A stretch of DNA of 64,000 bases, from positions 1,670,205,058-1,670,269,057 of the forward strand of contig CM062816.1 in NCBI GenBank assembly GCA_031772625.1, written 5' to 3'. Source of the stretch: Pinus tabuliformis. Taxonomy: Eukaryota; Streptophyta; Pinopsida; Pinales; Pinaceae. Position 1 is the first letter of the stretch, and every line of letters begins with the position of its first letter. Below, in pieces: positions 1 to 11,660 of the stretch. The notes under the pieces are model-generated. The model saw only the letters and a program-made list of their open reading frames with translations. It was not told the DNA's origin and made no database searches. Made by a program: the position numbers and the translations under genes.

Positions 1-1904
1 TATTTTAGAGACAGAAAAACATATATGGAATGAGATTACAGAGGGAAAAACATACTGTGCGTCACTCTGATAGGAATCAACATAATAGTTTCATTAATCC
101 TCGAGTCCCAATCTGTGGTCGATTACATTCAACATGTGTATCATTCATGTCCCTCATGAATAAGCATTTAGAACTAGAATGGAACCAAATAATTTGGACC
201 CCTCGGGTGCAGAATTCTAGAACCCTTAGTAAGTGTTTCTCCCCCTTATTTATACAAAGAAGGGGGGCTTTGAATTGACATTTACAAAATATCTCAGCAC
301 AGGGCCAACTGTCATATTGACTAGCTGCCTAGGCTTGCGATAACTCTACTACCAAAAATGATTTCCAAGGATTTGATTCCTTTCTCGAAAACAAACAAAA
401 ATTACACAATAATGAAAAGAAAAGGAAAACGGAAAGATGATGGAGGAATTTTCCCTATGTTGTTCCTGTAAATGCCTTTGATCAAGCCATGTCTTTGCCA
501 TGATGTGCCTTTCCTGCTGCTCGGCCAATTCCTATCGATTTTGCCTTAACGACCCGACTTTTCCACTCTCCGTAGTTGGTAGCGATCGACTGGGTTTGCT
601 TATCACAGAGCAACAACAGAGTTTGCTGAGACAGTCCTTTGCATTTACGACTGAGTAGAGCTCCCTGCTGAGTCATTGATCATCTTGCGTCCCCCCATAC
701 CGATTTTCTGTTGCAGCATGTCTTCATTAAATACTTCAGCTGCCGACCCATTTGCCTTCAAAGATTTGTACCATGCTATTGGGTCATCGCTGTATTGGGA
801 ACTTTATGCTAAGAGACATTACAGAACAATGAGTCTCGATCTACTTTGGCTCCCTTTGTTTCAGACTCTTTTAGTGTTTCTTCATGTTAGGACCACGAGC
901 TGTGACCTGGGGCTCAGCCAAATATCGAAGGTTTCTTATCGACGTCTTCATTTCAATGTCCTTTGGTGCATCCTTCTGAAACTTGTTATCATCGATCGCC
1001 TTTACGTTAAGCCCTTAGATCTTCAACACCTTATGTGACCACATCTAACCTCTGCATCGAAGATTGGTACTTGAGACTGTTCCAATCCATGCCTCTAGTT
1101 GCACCCTTCTAACTCTTACGATTGTGATATGCGATGAGCCGGGACCTCTGATCGTCGATTTGTGAGATGATGTTATACTTCACTGCGTGTCACCTTCTGA
1201 GTGGTGACATATGTCACCCTGATTTGGCCCCTTATGACCCCTAAAAATGCCTAATCTGCATGCCATGTGTCCTTCATAATGCCACATCATGATGATGTTA
1301 TACACCATGTGGCTTTATCAGGACCAATAGTATTCTGCCACGTGGCCCCTTGGAGGAGAGAGAAAAGGCGCGCCTGTGCTTGTTTTTTAGCTAGAAGCCT
1401 TTGTAAAATTGTTTTCAGCCCTTCCAACATTTTAACACCGTCAACACATTCCTCCCACAACTTCATAAGAGTGGTTTGTTGGACCCACCGATTTTCGATT
1501 TGCGATATCTATGTTGTTGTGATTGCCGATCTCCGATATGCTCTGGGCCATGGACCTTCGATTTGTGATTTGCGATATCGGTGATTGACCGATCACAGAT
1601 TTCACTATCTTTTGTTGCTGCTACTTCAGAAAAGCCTCGATTGCGATTTGCGATGAGCCTTACGCTTAGTCATTTTCTCTTTGTTTTTTGGCTTTTAAAG
1701 GGTTTCTTCCATATGCTTTAACTTCTGATATAGAAGTCCATTTTTGGACTTCCACCTACCCTTGGAAAGATTATTTCAAGCACTATCTAATGGAGAGAGT
1801 ACGATTTAGCTTTGAGAGAATCTGTGGCTTGGGAGATGGCTTCAAATGTTATTTCTCTTTTTCACCCTTTTCACAGCTAAAAACACATTAAGTAGTGAGT
1901 GACA
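1..1904. other. Unclassified left flank
   Basis: No long open frame, LTR end or recognisable domain was found. The short open frames here (for example 676-1038 and 1267-1584) have no recognisable motif and are treated as chance. Between about 1490 and 1660 the motif GATTTGCGAT and close variants recur several times. A 16-bp palindrome lies at 1203-1218 and a G-box palindrome (GCCACGTGGC) at 1337-1346, just after a CCAAT. This could be an old LTR or intergenic DNA; I cannot decide. Confidence 0.4.
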
Positions 1905-2083
1905 ACAGACACACTGATTAAGAACACCTGACAGCAAAGGATCCCACTATATCGAGTTGTTAAAGGATACCAACTCCTTCATCAGGGCAAGTGGCTCACG
2001 AGGGACCAAGTTCAATAGAAGTTTCCTCATCTCATGGAGGAACTCAACGTAATGGGGACCATTGATTCCTAAGGGGGTAGGAA
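1905..2083 (+). pseudogene. Family A copy A0: 3' end of pol and polypurine tract
   Basis: This stretch aligns by eye with the sequence just before the LTR at 11921, including the segment about AAGAACACC, CAAGTGGCTCAC and GGGGACCATTG. It is the extreme 3' internal part of a Ty3/gypsy family A element, ending in a purine run (AAGGGGGTAGGAA) directly before the LTR. The rest of this copy is missing to the left. Its presence shows that the following LTR has internal sequence on both sides. Fair certainty, from direct comparison within the window. Confidence 0.7.
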
Positions 2084-2707
2084 TGATCCAATTAGATATT
2101 GGTGGACACCTGCCTATTCCACTTGGACCCCCACCATTGTTTTTTTCAATTTTTAAGTTGTTTTTAATTGTAGCACATTTTACTATTTTTGGTAGTTTTT
2201 TGGGTCCTGAACTTCAGGAGCCGTTTTGAGGCCCTAAACGACAATTTTTTGGAAAATCACTGCGGCTAATGTGAACTTTCAATCTAGTATTCATTCTTAG
2301 CAGTTGTAGTCCTCAGGGAGATCTTTCTAACGAGGTATCATGTATGTCAAATGGAGATCATATGCAAAAGTTACAACTCTGGGAAGTTGATGTACCAATT
2401 TACCCCAACGAGGCCCATAGTTTGGCATTTCATCTCCTAGGGCCAGGTTTTTGGATGTTTGGGGTTTTCCATTGTTTCTCAATGACAAATAGGCCTTCAA
2501 GCCTCATTGTAACATAATTTAGAGGCATGTATCCGCCACATCTCTTCTTATAGATAAGCTACCGTTGCCCGAGCTAGTCTTATTTCCATTTTGTTTGTAA
2601 GCATATTTTAGTATATGCTATTAATGAAATGAAGTGTTATTTATGCTACATCTCTATATTTATGGTTATATATGTAATTTTTTGCATTCATGTTTAAATT
2701 TGGATCA
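2084..2707 (+). repeat. Family A LTR (first copy)
   Basis: It begins TGAT and ends ATCA, a short inverted terminal repeat typical of LTRs. It is preceded by a purine tract and followed one base later by a primer site. It aligns along its length with 11921-12567. A chloroplast-like or genic origin is not suggested. Because internal sequence lies on both sides, it serves as 3' LTR of copy A0 and 5' LTR of copy A1. Confidence 0.85.
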
Positions 2708-2708
2708 G

Positions 2709-2720
2709 TGGTATCAGAGT
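2709..2720 (+). other. Primer binding site, initiator Met tRNA type (A1)
   Basis: TGGTATCAGAGT follows the LTR by one base. It is complementary, with one likely mismatch at the end, to the 3' end of plant initiator methionine tRNA, where minus-strand synthesis starts in many plant retrotransposons. Confidence 0.8.
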
Positions 2721-2748
2721 GGTCTGTTCTTTCTCGATCCTTCTTTGC

Positions 2749-3880
2749 ATGTCCCCAAAAAGGTTGGGCTATAAGGAGTTAGGGGTTGATCTAGTTTAAC
2801 CTTTGCAAGATCGTCCTCGCAAATCCCGACGGCCGCCCATGGGGGAAGAAAAAAAAGATGAGGGAGAAGGAGATCCAATCAAAATATTGCTTAAGGATGC
2901 CCTCAAGAAACAAAGGAACACAATGATGGGTAAATTTTCCCAAATCCTTCAACGGTTTCCCACCGGCGGCGTATCCATATCCAACAGCCACTCTGGAGGT
3001 GCCACTCCTTTTAAGGTACAAGTATACTTTGACATTCCCATATTTGAGGGCCAAATAGATGCAAATGCCATAGATAAATGGTTAAATATGCTAGAAGGAT
3101 ATTTTTCAGTTCATGATTTTTCCAGCCGGGAAATATTACCTTTTCTCTTCTCAAAGCCGCCCCCCATGTCAAGGATTGGTGGGAAACCTAGTCTGAGCAG
3201 AAGGATGAAAGTACGACCTCACTGTTTTCAGCCACACCCACTTGGAATTCATTCTAGGACACCATCAAGGAGAAGTACTACCCTGTCAGGAGCTATGAGG
3301 ATAAATAAATAAAGTGGACAACATTGCGGCAGGGAAGGGACTAAGATGTGCCGAAGTTTACCAATTTTTTCATACCCTTCACATGAATTTGGGTATCAAG
3401 GATTCTACATGGGTACATCCAGGATGAGATGGGTACATCCAGTATGAGATGGAGTTCTTGGACATCTTCTCGCTCGGTACAACGTATCCGTACGTGGTCA
3501 AGATCGAGAAAAAGCTTAAACAGAAAAAGTGAGACTTTGGATCTGTGAATCCAAAGCAAGGGAAAGATCCCCCCAAACCGCAGAACAAAGAAAAAGACAA
3601 GGTGGGGTGGCCTAGGAAAACCTGCCAAAGCCACAAGAAAATAACAACACTACGAAGCCGAAGAAGGACACAGGAAAATTGTGTGAGTTCCATAAGAGCT
3701 CCACTCACAACAAAAGTGAGTGTCGAGCCAAGTAGTCACTGGTGGCCGAGATGAAGGCTTCTGAATCAGATGCATGTTTTGACTCTGAGTGAGAATCTGA
3801 CAAGGGGAATGAAAAAGGGAAGTAGATTATTAATGCGGAGCCCAATGTCACTGTTTCCACCATGAAGATCCATAAGGAGG
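2749..3880 (+). pseudogene. Family A gag, copy A1 (broken)
   Basis: The start is the ATG at 2749, matching the ATG at 12609 in copy A3. The product is the structural Gag protein that forms the virus-like particle in the cytoplasm. A retrotransposon Gag core is recognisable around 3010-3180 (IPIFEG, AIDKWLNMLEGYFSVHDFSS). The nucleocapsid end near 3670-3740 has a CEFHKSSTH-type zinc motif in a shifted frame. There is an early in-frame stop just after the first 16 codons or so, and more stops and frameshifts later, so it cannot make a full Gag. Identification rests on comparison with A2 and A3 and on the Gag core motif. Confidence 0.75.
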
Positions 3881-4260
3881 AACTAGAAGATCTAGAGGAG
3901 GAGGAGTGCCTCTTCCATGCGCAGATGTGGGTAAAGGGTTTCCCGCTATAGTTCATTATCAACAACGAGAGCCAAAAGAACCTCATTTCAGCGGAGGTTG
4001 TGAAGCAGTTGGGCTTACCGACCACAGCACACCCACAACCATACACCATCAGGTGGCTTCACGAAGGACGAGATCTTCACATCACCCAATAGTGCCGCCT
4101 TCCATACAGTATCAAGCCCTTCATGGATGAGGTATTATGTGACATTGATCCTCTTGATGTTTGCGATGTATTATTAGGCCAACCATACTTGTGGAAGCGA
4201 CATGCTATGTATTAGTCAAGGCCTCATGCTTAATTTATTACCTTGGGAAATAAGTTGTAC
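3881..4260 (+). pseudogene. Family A protease, copy A1 (broken)
   Basis: This is the retropepsin region, the aspartic protease that would cleave the Gag-Pol polyprotein. It matches the A2 segment 8580-8900, where the catalytic motif DSGSQKNLI is readable. Here the same place (about 3950-3990) reads with a substitution near the catalytic triad and a stop codon just before it (TAG at about 3948). Downstream it keeps the LLGQPYLWK-like end near 4170-4200. It is dead. Confidence 0.65.
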
Positions 4261-4399
4261 AGGATACCGAAAGTAGAACTGCTTACTGCCATCTCTTTGG
4301 TTACTACAAAATAATGCAAAGCTCATTTCCAAAACTGGGGAATTTGTTTTCTTGATGATACGCCCTCAGGGAAAGAAGAAGACGGTGGCCACGACCTCT

Positions 4400-5196
4400 A
4401 GACAGGGCCCCTTCACATGACAACAACAGATGGACAACGTGTGTCACTGCCCAATGGACCAATCTATTGGCACTCTATTCTTGAGAATAACGAAATCAAG
4501 AGGTAGATCCAGATGCTGCTGCAGAAAGGTCACATCAGGGAAAGTTCATCGCCCTGTGGGATCCCGACCGTGTTGGTGCAGAAGAAGGATAGGACTTGGA
4601 GACTATGTATTGACTATCAGGCATTGAACAAGATCACTGTCCAAAATAGGTACCCGATCCCATAGATTGATGACCTTCTAGAAAAACTCAAGGGGGAAAA
4701 ATATTTTAGCAAGATCAAATTGAAGTTCAGATATCACTAGGTACCAATCGAGCCCTCCAATGTGTGGAAGATTGCCTTCAAAACCAAGGAGGGCCTTTTT
4801 GAATGACTGGTTATGCCTTTCGAGTTGACGAATGCTCCTGCAACCTTCATGAGGATGATGGATGACATCTTGTGTCCATTCACCAACTCATTTGTAGTGG
4901 TATACTTGGATAACATCCTCATCTTTAGCTAGAGCTGGGAAGAGCACCTCCACCACAGCTGGCAGGTTCTCCAAACACAACGACAACACAAGCTATGGGC
5001 CAATTTGGAGAAATGCACTTTTGGCATGACCCAGGTTCACTATCTGGGATACATTATTGATGAACGAGGGGTGCATGTGGATCCATCCAAGATCCAAGTC
5101 ATTCGGGATTGGCCAGCCCCAACCACTCTGACAGAGCTTCACATCTTTCTGGGGCTTGCCAATTTCTACCGTAGGTTCGTTTTGGGGTTTTCTCAT
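4400..5196 (+). pseudogene. Family A reverse transcriptase, copy A1 (broken, interrupted)
   Basis: The polymerase domain is recognisable by the remains of [12 protein letters not shown] near 4600-4635, by [14 protein letters not shown] near 4810-4855 and by the active-site segment near 4899-4920. The active site reads Y-L-D-N, so the second catalytic aspartate (needed for metal binding) is replaced by asparagine at codon 4911-4913. The connection region YLGYIIDERGVHVDPSKIQVIRDWP lies at 5040-5120 (open from 5005). Several stops are present. The gene is cut at 5196 by insertion of LTR B, and its continuation starts at about 7457. Confidence 0.8.
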
Positions 5197-5318
5197 TGTT
5201 GTGGGGAAAAGTATCCGACTCGGAATGACCCTATCCCTACTCTAAGGGTGATAGTTCCTTAGCAACAACTGAAGGTAAAGCTTTGATATTTTCCTTTATG
5301 AAAGTACAGAGAAGGAAG

Positions 5319-5727
5319 AAAAGATTGACCAACCGATATCCTTCGCTTTTGTCGATCCTGTCTTCTATCTTTGCCTCTTGTTCCCAGCTCCTTGCTCCCT
5401 TTGCCGGCCTAGCTACACAAAGATCCTGCAAAAACAAGAGAGGGAAACTACAAGAAACATGTACTCATAACTGATGCATGGATTAGAATGGATCAAATAT
5501 ACAGATAAAAACAATACATCATTGCAATACAAGTATATAGGAGAACATCAAAAGCTTTATTGATAGAAGTAAAAGGTTCTGAGAAGGTTACAACCATCAA
5601 TGGCTCCAATCCAGCAGCACCTCCCCAGCAGCAAGAAATCTCCTCTTCACCTCTATAAAAGCAATCACCCAATAACTCTAACTGTAAACCAACAACACTT
5701 CCTTGCTTTGCACAAAATTCCAGCCTC
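5319..5727 (+). repeat. Internal direct repeat of LTR B, first arm
   Basis: This arm starts at GATTGACCAACCG and ends at AATTCCAGCCTCC. It is nearly identical to 6515-6922, about 1196 bp downstream. The arms lack TG/CA ends, so this is a segmental duplication inside the LTR rather than a further LTR pair. Both arms carry a CTCTATAAAAGC TATA-like box. Confidence 0.85.
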
Positions 5728-6514
5728 CGCCCCCAGTCCTCCTTCCCGATGAGTGCGAGTGATTCGGAAAGAAAGACTGGAACTCAGGGGGCATGCACCC
5801 TGGTCTGCTTCGGGCAGAAGAAACCCTGGGTATAAGGTAGAATTTCCGCAGAAGAATATGACTAGTCCGTACCCCGTCCGTGGATGGAAGAGGGGTTGTT
5901 CTGGAATAGTATTCTTTTGTTAAAGTTATGTGTTTGGCAAAAGAGTCATTCACCTTTGTCTAAAGAGGTGGGCACTGCCCAAGTAGGAATTCCCTTATTG
6001 CGACAAGCAGTAACCATCTTTGGAGAAAAGCAAGCCTCACCCATTAAAACAAATGTTTTGAAGGATAAGTAGGGGCAGCCTCCAAAGAAAGAGATTCTAT
6101 TGTTGTGACAAAGGGTAACCATCTTTGAGTAACCCAATGATAGACATCGCCGAAGAAAGAGATTGATTTGCGGCAGCAAATAGAACCCTCTTCGGATAAT
6201 AAGAAAGAGGCAAGCCTCCCTCAATAATACCAATGTTTTGTCTTTGAGTAGTGTTCTTCTCTTGTCACAAATAGCTGTTCGTTAAAAGGTGGGCCGACGG
6301 GAAGACTGAGTACCGCGTAAGACCCCTTAGAATAACGAGAAGACTAGTATCGTTAACATTAGATTAGCAAGATGACAAGTAGCTGTGAACACCCAAAGAA
6401 AAGCAGAGGTGGGGGAGAGGAGGGGCAGCCTCGAAATCCTACCCTATACCTGGGGGCATGCAAACCTTCTGGAGTGCAAGCTAGGGGCGGTTATTTATCT
6501 GGTTTTAAGATTAA
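5728..6514. other. Segment between the two arms in LTR B
   Basis: The sequence is less AT-rich and different in style from the arms. It contains two or three diverged copies of a unit carrying TAACCATCTTTG and CAAGCCTC...AATGTTTTG (around 5960-6070, 6070-6150 and 6200-6245). The minus-strand open frame 5946-6233 reflects this repetition and has no recognised domain. An organellar origin is possible but unproven. Confidence 0.4.
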
Positions 6515-6922
6515 GGATTGACCAACCGATGTCTTTCGCTTTTGTCGATCCTGTCTTCTATCTTTGCCTCTTGTTCCCAGCTCCTTGCTCCCTTTGCCGG
6601 CCCAGCTACACAAAGATCCTGCAAAAACAAGAGAGGGAAACTACAAGAAACATGTACTCATAACTGATGCATGGATTAGGATGAATCAAATATACAGATA
6701 AAAACAATACATCATTGCAATACAAGTATATAGGAGAACATCAAAGCTTTATTGATAGAAGAAAAAGGTTCTGAGAAGGTTACAACCATAAATGGCTCCA
6801 ATCCAGCAGCACCTCCCCAGCAGCAAGAAATCTCCTCGTCCCCTCTATAAAAGCAATCACCCAATGGCTCTAACTGTAAACCAACAGCACTTCCTTACTT
6901 TGCACAAAATTCCAGCCTCCTT
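6515..6922 (+). repeat. Internal direct repeat of LTR B, second arm
   Basis: Second copy of 5319-5727, with only scattered substitutions visible. After it the LTR continues with sequence not found after the first arm, including a second TATA-like box (CTATATATAGG) near 6951. Confidence 0.85.
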
Positions 6923-7456
6923 AGACCTCATAGAAGAGCTCTATATATAGGAGATTTGGAGAAAGGATGAGTCAGCTTGAGGCTGGCATAAAGCTGACTA
7001 GTGTCCTCTCCCACTTTAGTTAATCTTCAGTTCTTGAGTCCACTTGGAGAATCTTGCTTCCACTTGGAGATCAAGACCTTCTTACTCATCATAGGGCGAA
7101 TCCCTTGAACCAAGTGTCAGTTTGGAAGCTTCCTGGGCAGTTGACACCTTGCAGAATGACTGTGCCACTTGGCCAATCTCGCCCAGCGCAGGTAGCCTTC
7201 ATTAGTTTTGACTTTCAGCTCAGGTACAAGGAGGAGCAGTTGACATTCAGCGCAGATGCTCAGTGGAGCAGCTGACATGATCCAAAAATAGCCTGTTTTT
7301 GAGTGTTTTCAGGTGGAGAACTGATGGGAAGTGCTGTGGTTTGCTGACCTTGTTCCTCTAGGGGTAAGAACAACATGTTTAGGGACTTTGGATCCCTGTA
7401 ATTATCGACATTTCATGCTCCATGCTGTGAGGCACAAAAATGTCTATAACACTCAT

Positions 7457-7950
7457 ATCACTTTTCCCTTGAGTTAAGTCACTAAGGGAGGAGAGAAATA
7501 AAAATTCTTTTGGTCTGAATGTCAACAGAAGGCATTCACAGAGTTGAAACATCGCCTATGTTCTACACCAATGCTCACATTACCAGACTTGCAACAACCA
7601 TTTGAGATCGAGATAGATGCCTCTAACTATGATATTGGAAAATTCCTTACTCGATAGGGGAATCCAGTGGCATATCACAGTGAGACACTTTCAGAAACAA
7701 TCCAAAAGTATCCCTCACAAAGAGATGCATTCCATTGTGCAGGCTTGTCGATAATGGAAGCATTACATTTTGGGGAAGGAAACGATCATCCACACAGACC
7801 ATTGGCCCTTGCAGTTCATACAGACGCAAGGGAAGTTGCAGAATGATCACCATCAGAATTGGTCCACATAACTGCAACAATTTCATTTGAATATCAAGTA
7901 TAAGAAGGGAAACACCAATAATGTTACAGACTGCCTCATCCAACCACCAA
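7457..7950 (+). pseudogene. Family A RNase H, copy A1 (broken, continuation)
   Basis: This is the RNase H domain that removes RNA from the RNA-DNA hybrid during reverse transcription. The readable parts match A2 and A3: the ...EIEIDASNYDIG segment near 7605-7635 keeps the first aspartate, and the NNVTDCLIQ-like end lies near 7918-7940. Stops and small indels are present. It continues the polymerase cut at 5196. At about 7950 it joins directly to gag sequence of copy A2, so integrase and an LTR are missing. Confidence 0.75.
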
Positions 7951-8560
7951 GCAATACTACCCTATCAGGAGCTATGAGGATAAATACATAAAATGGACTA
8001 CGCTGCAATAGGGAAGGGAGTAAGACGTGCCAAAGTTTACCAATGTTTTCATACCCTTCACACGAAGTTGGGTATCAAGGATTTTGAGAAAAATTTGGTA
8101 CTCAAGTACCACGACTGCCTATACCAGTACATTTAGGATGAGATGGAGTTCCTGGACATCTCCTTGCTTGGCACAACATATTGATACGTTGTGAAGGTCG
8201 AGCAAAAGCTTAAACAGAAAAAGCGAGACTTTAGATCTACAAATTTGAAGCAAGGGAAAGGTTCCCCCAAACCATAGAACAAAGGACAAAGCCAAGGCGT
8301 GGTGTCCTACGACAACCTGCCAAAGCCGCAAGAAAAGAAAAACACTGTGAAGCCAAAGAAGGACATAAGAAAATTGTGTGAGTTCCATAAGAGCTCCACT
8401 CACAAGACAAGTGAGTGTTAGGCCAAGCAGTCATTGGTGGTTGAGTTGAAGGCTTCTGAATCAGATGCATGTTCCGACTCCAATTTAGAACCCGACAAGG
8501 GGAATGAAAAAGGGAAGTAGATTATCGATGCGGAGCCCAATGCCACCATTGCCAAAATGA
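7951..8560 (+). pseudogene. Family A gag, copy A2 (5'-truncated)
   Basis: Starting near ACTACCCTATCAGG, this aligns with the middle of gag in A1 (about 3280) and A3 (about 13140). It covers the second half of Gag, including the LGIKDFEKNLVLKY-like stretch and, near 8370-8420, the CEFHKSSTHKTSEC zinc-binding motif (C-x2-H-x4-H-x4-C). The first half of gag and the LTR are absent. Stops are present throughout. Confidence 0.75.
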
Positions 8561-8579
8561 AGATCTAGAAGGAGGAACC

Positions 8580-9000
8580 CGAAGATCCAGAAGAGGAGGA
8601 GCGCCTCTTCCACTCCCAGATGTGGGTAAAGGGTTCCCCACTACAGTTCATTATGGACAGTGGGAGCCAAAAGAACCTCATTGTAGTAGAGGTCATGAAG
8701 CGGCTTGGCTTATCGACATACAACATCACGCACTTCACAGATGAGGTATTATGTGACATTGCTCCTCTTGATGTTTTTGTTGTATTATTAGGCCAACCGT
8801 ACTTGTGGAAATGACATGATGTGCATGAGTCAAGGCCACGTGCTGTTAATGTTACCTTGGGAAATAAGTTGTACAGGATACTGGAGGTAGCACCACCTAC
8901 CGCCATGTCTTTGGTTACTACAAAACAATGTAGTAAGCTCATTTCCAAAACTAGGAAATTTGTTTTCTTGATGATACGCCCTGAGGGAAAGAAGAAGACG
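8580..9000 (+). pseudogene. Family A protease, copy A2
   Basis: An open stretch at 8620-8814 contains LQFIMDSGSQKNLI, with the catalytic D-S-G triad of a retropepsin near 8653-8661. It ends with the flap and hydrophobic C-terminal segment LLGQPYLWK. A TGA follows at 8812. The triad itself is intact, but the reading frame is short compared with a functional Gag-Pol. Identification is secure from the motif and its position between gag and polymerase. Confidence 0.75.
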
Positions 9001-9059
9001 GTGGCCACGACCTCCATATAGGGCCCCTCCACACAACAAAAACACATAGACAAGGTCGT

Positions 9060-9900
9060 GGAGGAGTACAAGGAAATCTTCACCTCCTCCACAGGGGTGC
9101 CTCTGCACTGTCAGGTCAAGCACTCCATTGATCTAACCCTAGGTGTGCTATTGCTTAATGGGCCAATCTATCAGTGCTTTGTTATGGAGAACAATGAAAT
9201 TAAGAGGCAGATTCAGGAGCTGCTGTAGAAATGTCACATCCGGCCGAGTTCATCACCTTATGGGAGCCCGATCGTGTTGGTACAGAAGAAGGATGGGACT
9301 TGGAGACTTTGTATTGACTATCGAGTGCTGAACAAGATCACTGTCCATAATAGGTACCCGATCCCACGGATTGATGACCTTCTGGACCAACTCAGGGGGT
9401 AAATACTTCAGCAAGATCTAATTGAAGTCTATATATCACTAGTTACCAATCGAGCCCTCTGATGTGTGGAAGACTGCTTTCAAAGCCAAGGATGGCCTTT
9501 TCGAGTGGCTGGTTATGCCTTTTTGCTTGATGAATGGTCCTATAACCATCATGAGGCTGATGGATGACATCTTGTGGCCATTCACCAACTCATTCATAGT
9601 GGTATACTTAGATGACATCCTGATCTTCAGCTAGGGCTTGGAAGAGAACCTCCACCACATCCAATAGGTTCTCCAAACACTACGATCACACAAGCTGTGT
9701 GCCAATTTGGAGAAATGAACTTTTGGCATGACCCACGTTTAGTAAATGGGATACATTATTGATGAATGAGGGGTGCATGTGGATCCAGCCAAGATCCAAG
9801 TCATTCGAGATTGGCCAATCCCAACCACTTTTACAGAGCTCCATAGCTTTCTAGGTCTTACCAATTTCTATCGCAGGGTTGTGTTGGGGTTCTCTCATAG
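9060..9900 (+). pseudogene. Family A reverse transcriptase, copy A2 (broken)
   Basis: The order of motifs follows Ty3/gypsy polymerases: a [24 protein letters not shown] segment near 9245-9300, [12 protein letters not shown] near 9308-9340, VMPF near 9512, the active site Y-L-D-D at 9604-9615 and the HVDPAKIQVIRDWP segment at 9776-9815. The catalytic aspartates are intact, but stops (for example in the HHIQ*VLQTL region near 9665) and a frameshift near 9400 prevent a continuous product. Confidence 0.8.
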
Positions 9901-10400
9901 CAATTGGCCCTTGAGTCAAGTCACCAGGGAGGAGCGAAAGCAAACTTATTTTGGTATGAATCACAACAGAAAGCATTCATAGAGTTGAAACATCAAATTT
10001 GATCTGCACTAGTGCTCACATTATTAGACTTGCAACAAACATTTGAGATCAAGACAGATGCCTTTAATTACGCTATTGGGGTAGTCCTTACTCAACAGGG
10101 GCATCCATCGACATATCACAATGAGACACTTTTAGACACAGTCTGGAAGTATCCCACTTATGAAAAGTAGATGTATTCCATTGTGCAGGCCTACCGACAA
10201 TGGAAGCATTACATTTTGGGGAAGGAAACAATCATCAACATAGACCACTGGCACATGCAGTTCATACAGACGCAAGGGAAGTTGTAGAATGATTGCCATC
10301 AGAAGTAGTCCACATACCTGTAACAGTTCCATTTGAATATCAAGTACAAGAAGGGCAAAACCAATAATGTTGCACACTGCCTCCGCCGGTCGCTAATCAT
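9901..10400 (+). pseudogene. Family A RNase H, copy A2 (broken)
   Basis: RNase H region with the IKTDAFNYAIGVVLTQQ-like motif near 10050-10100 and the WKHYILGKETIINIDH segment near 10202-10248. It ends in the usual NNVAHCL motif near 10365. Several stop codons interrupt it. Its place between polymerase and integrase supports the call. Confidence 0.75.
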
Positions 10401-11660
10401 GGAGTTAACCACCATGCTCAACTCTTGGGAACGTGACTTCTGATTGGCTACTTCTCTACAAAAGCGACTCAGAATTCAACCACACATACCAGATGCTCTT
10501 GGAGGGTCAACAAGTTCCAGATTTTCACCTCCATAACACACTGTTATGCCACCTGGGACACCTTTGTGTTCTTTCAAGCGAGCGTGCCAAGATGACTTGG
10601 GAAGCACACTACATTCGATTCGTTGGGCATTTCAGGGTCGATAAAACAATAGAAATATTGCAAAAGTATTTATATTGGCCGAATCTTGAACAAGATGTCA
10701 GGAAGTACATCAGACCCTGCACTGCATGTGCCATTTCCAAACCAACCATCAAGAAGCAAGGCCTCTATACTTTGCTACCTATATCTAGTCGACCTTGGGA
10801 ATCCATCTCCATGGATTACATGTCAGGCCTTCCTTCTACTAAGCATGGAAATGACTATGTTTTTGTGGTCGTCGACAGATTCTCGAAGATGGCCATTATG
10901 GCGGCCTGCAAGAAGAATATCACAGTAGAATCCACTGCTAAACTCTTCTTTGAACAAGTGTGGGTACACTTTTGGATCCCACAGTTTATTATCTCAGATC
11001 AGGACAATAGGTTCCTTAGTACATTTTGGTCCAGTCTTTGGTCGATGCTGGACACCAAGCTCACTAAGTCCAGAACTTTCCATCTTCAAATTGATGGCTA
11101 GACAAAGGTCATCAAAAGGATGATCGTACCCATTCTGCGCATGTACAACTCAAATCATCCACGCACATGGGATGAGAGACTCCCCTATTTCCAACACAAC
11201 TATAACCAGCCTCTCCACAGCTCAACTGGCCATAACCCTTTTCCATTGGGCTTGGGATTCCAAACACTATGTCCCATTGATGTGGCCATACTATTTGCAG
11301 CTACTAAGGCAGATTCGGCTCATGTCCAGTCCAAAGCCGACAAGGCAAACACCTTCATTGAGCACATTCAGCGGATTCACCAATAGGTCCATGACATATT
11401 GGACAAATCTAATGCTAAGTACAAACAACGACATGATCAACATCGGGTGCCACACAAGTTCCAGTTAGGCGACAAATTTTGGCTACATTTGCAGAAGGAG
11501 CACCTCGCTGGGCCCCACTGCAAGCTTCGCCCGCTCTGACATGGGCCATACACCATCACCAAGGCAGTAGCGGAAAATTCCTTTGAGCTCAGTATTCCAA
11601 CATTCCCTGGTCTACACCTAGTGGTCAATGTGGACCGCCTTCAGCCCTACTTTCCACCAT
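10401..11660 (+). pseudogene. Family A integrase, copy A2 (largely readable)
   Basis: Integrase inserts the cDNA into host DNA. The longest open piece is 10433-11101. The HHCC zinc domain is visible (GHFRVDKT then CTACAISK, about 10625-10745). The catalytic core shows D in SMDYMSGLP (about 10810) and D in IISDQDNRF (about 10990). The third acidic residue, expected in a TDGQTE-type motif near 11095-11110, is lost: the sequence has a stop (TAG at 11099) and then T-K. A second stop lies at about 11384 and another near 11538. The C-terminal GPYTITK and NVDRLQPYFPP segments reach 11655. Confidence 0.85.

Larger units (their letters stand above)
5197..7451. mobile_element. Solo LTR B inserted in family A pol
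   Basis: The insert starts TGTTG and ends TAACA, and is flanked by the 5-bp target duplication CTCAT (5192-5196 and 7452-7456). Removing it joins the A1 reverse transcriptase to its RNase H in the order seen in copies A2 and A3. No protease, polymerase or integrase motif is inside, so it is best read as a single long LTR left after LTR-LTR recombination. TATA-like sequences occur at about 5654 and 6845 (CTCTATAAAAGC) and at 6951 (CTATATATAGG), which suggest plus orientation. A non-autonomous short element cannot be excluded. No open frame in it has a recognisable domain. Confidence 0.8.

Noticed and set aside
5946..6233. Minus-strand protein in LTR B
   Set aside because: The repeated peptide reflects DNA repeats, and no domain or start context supports a gene.
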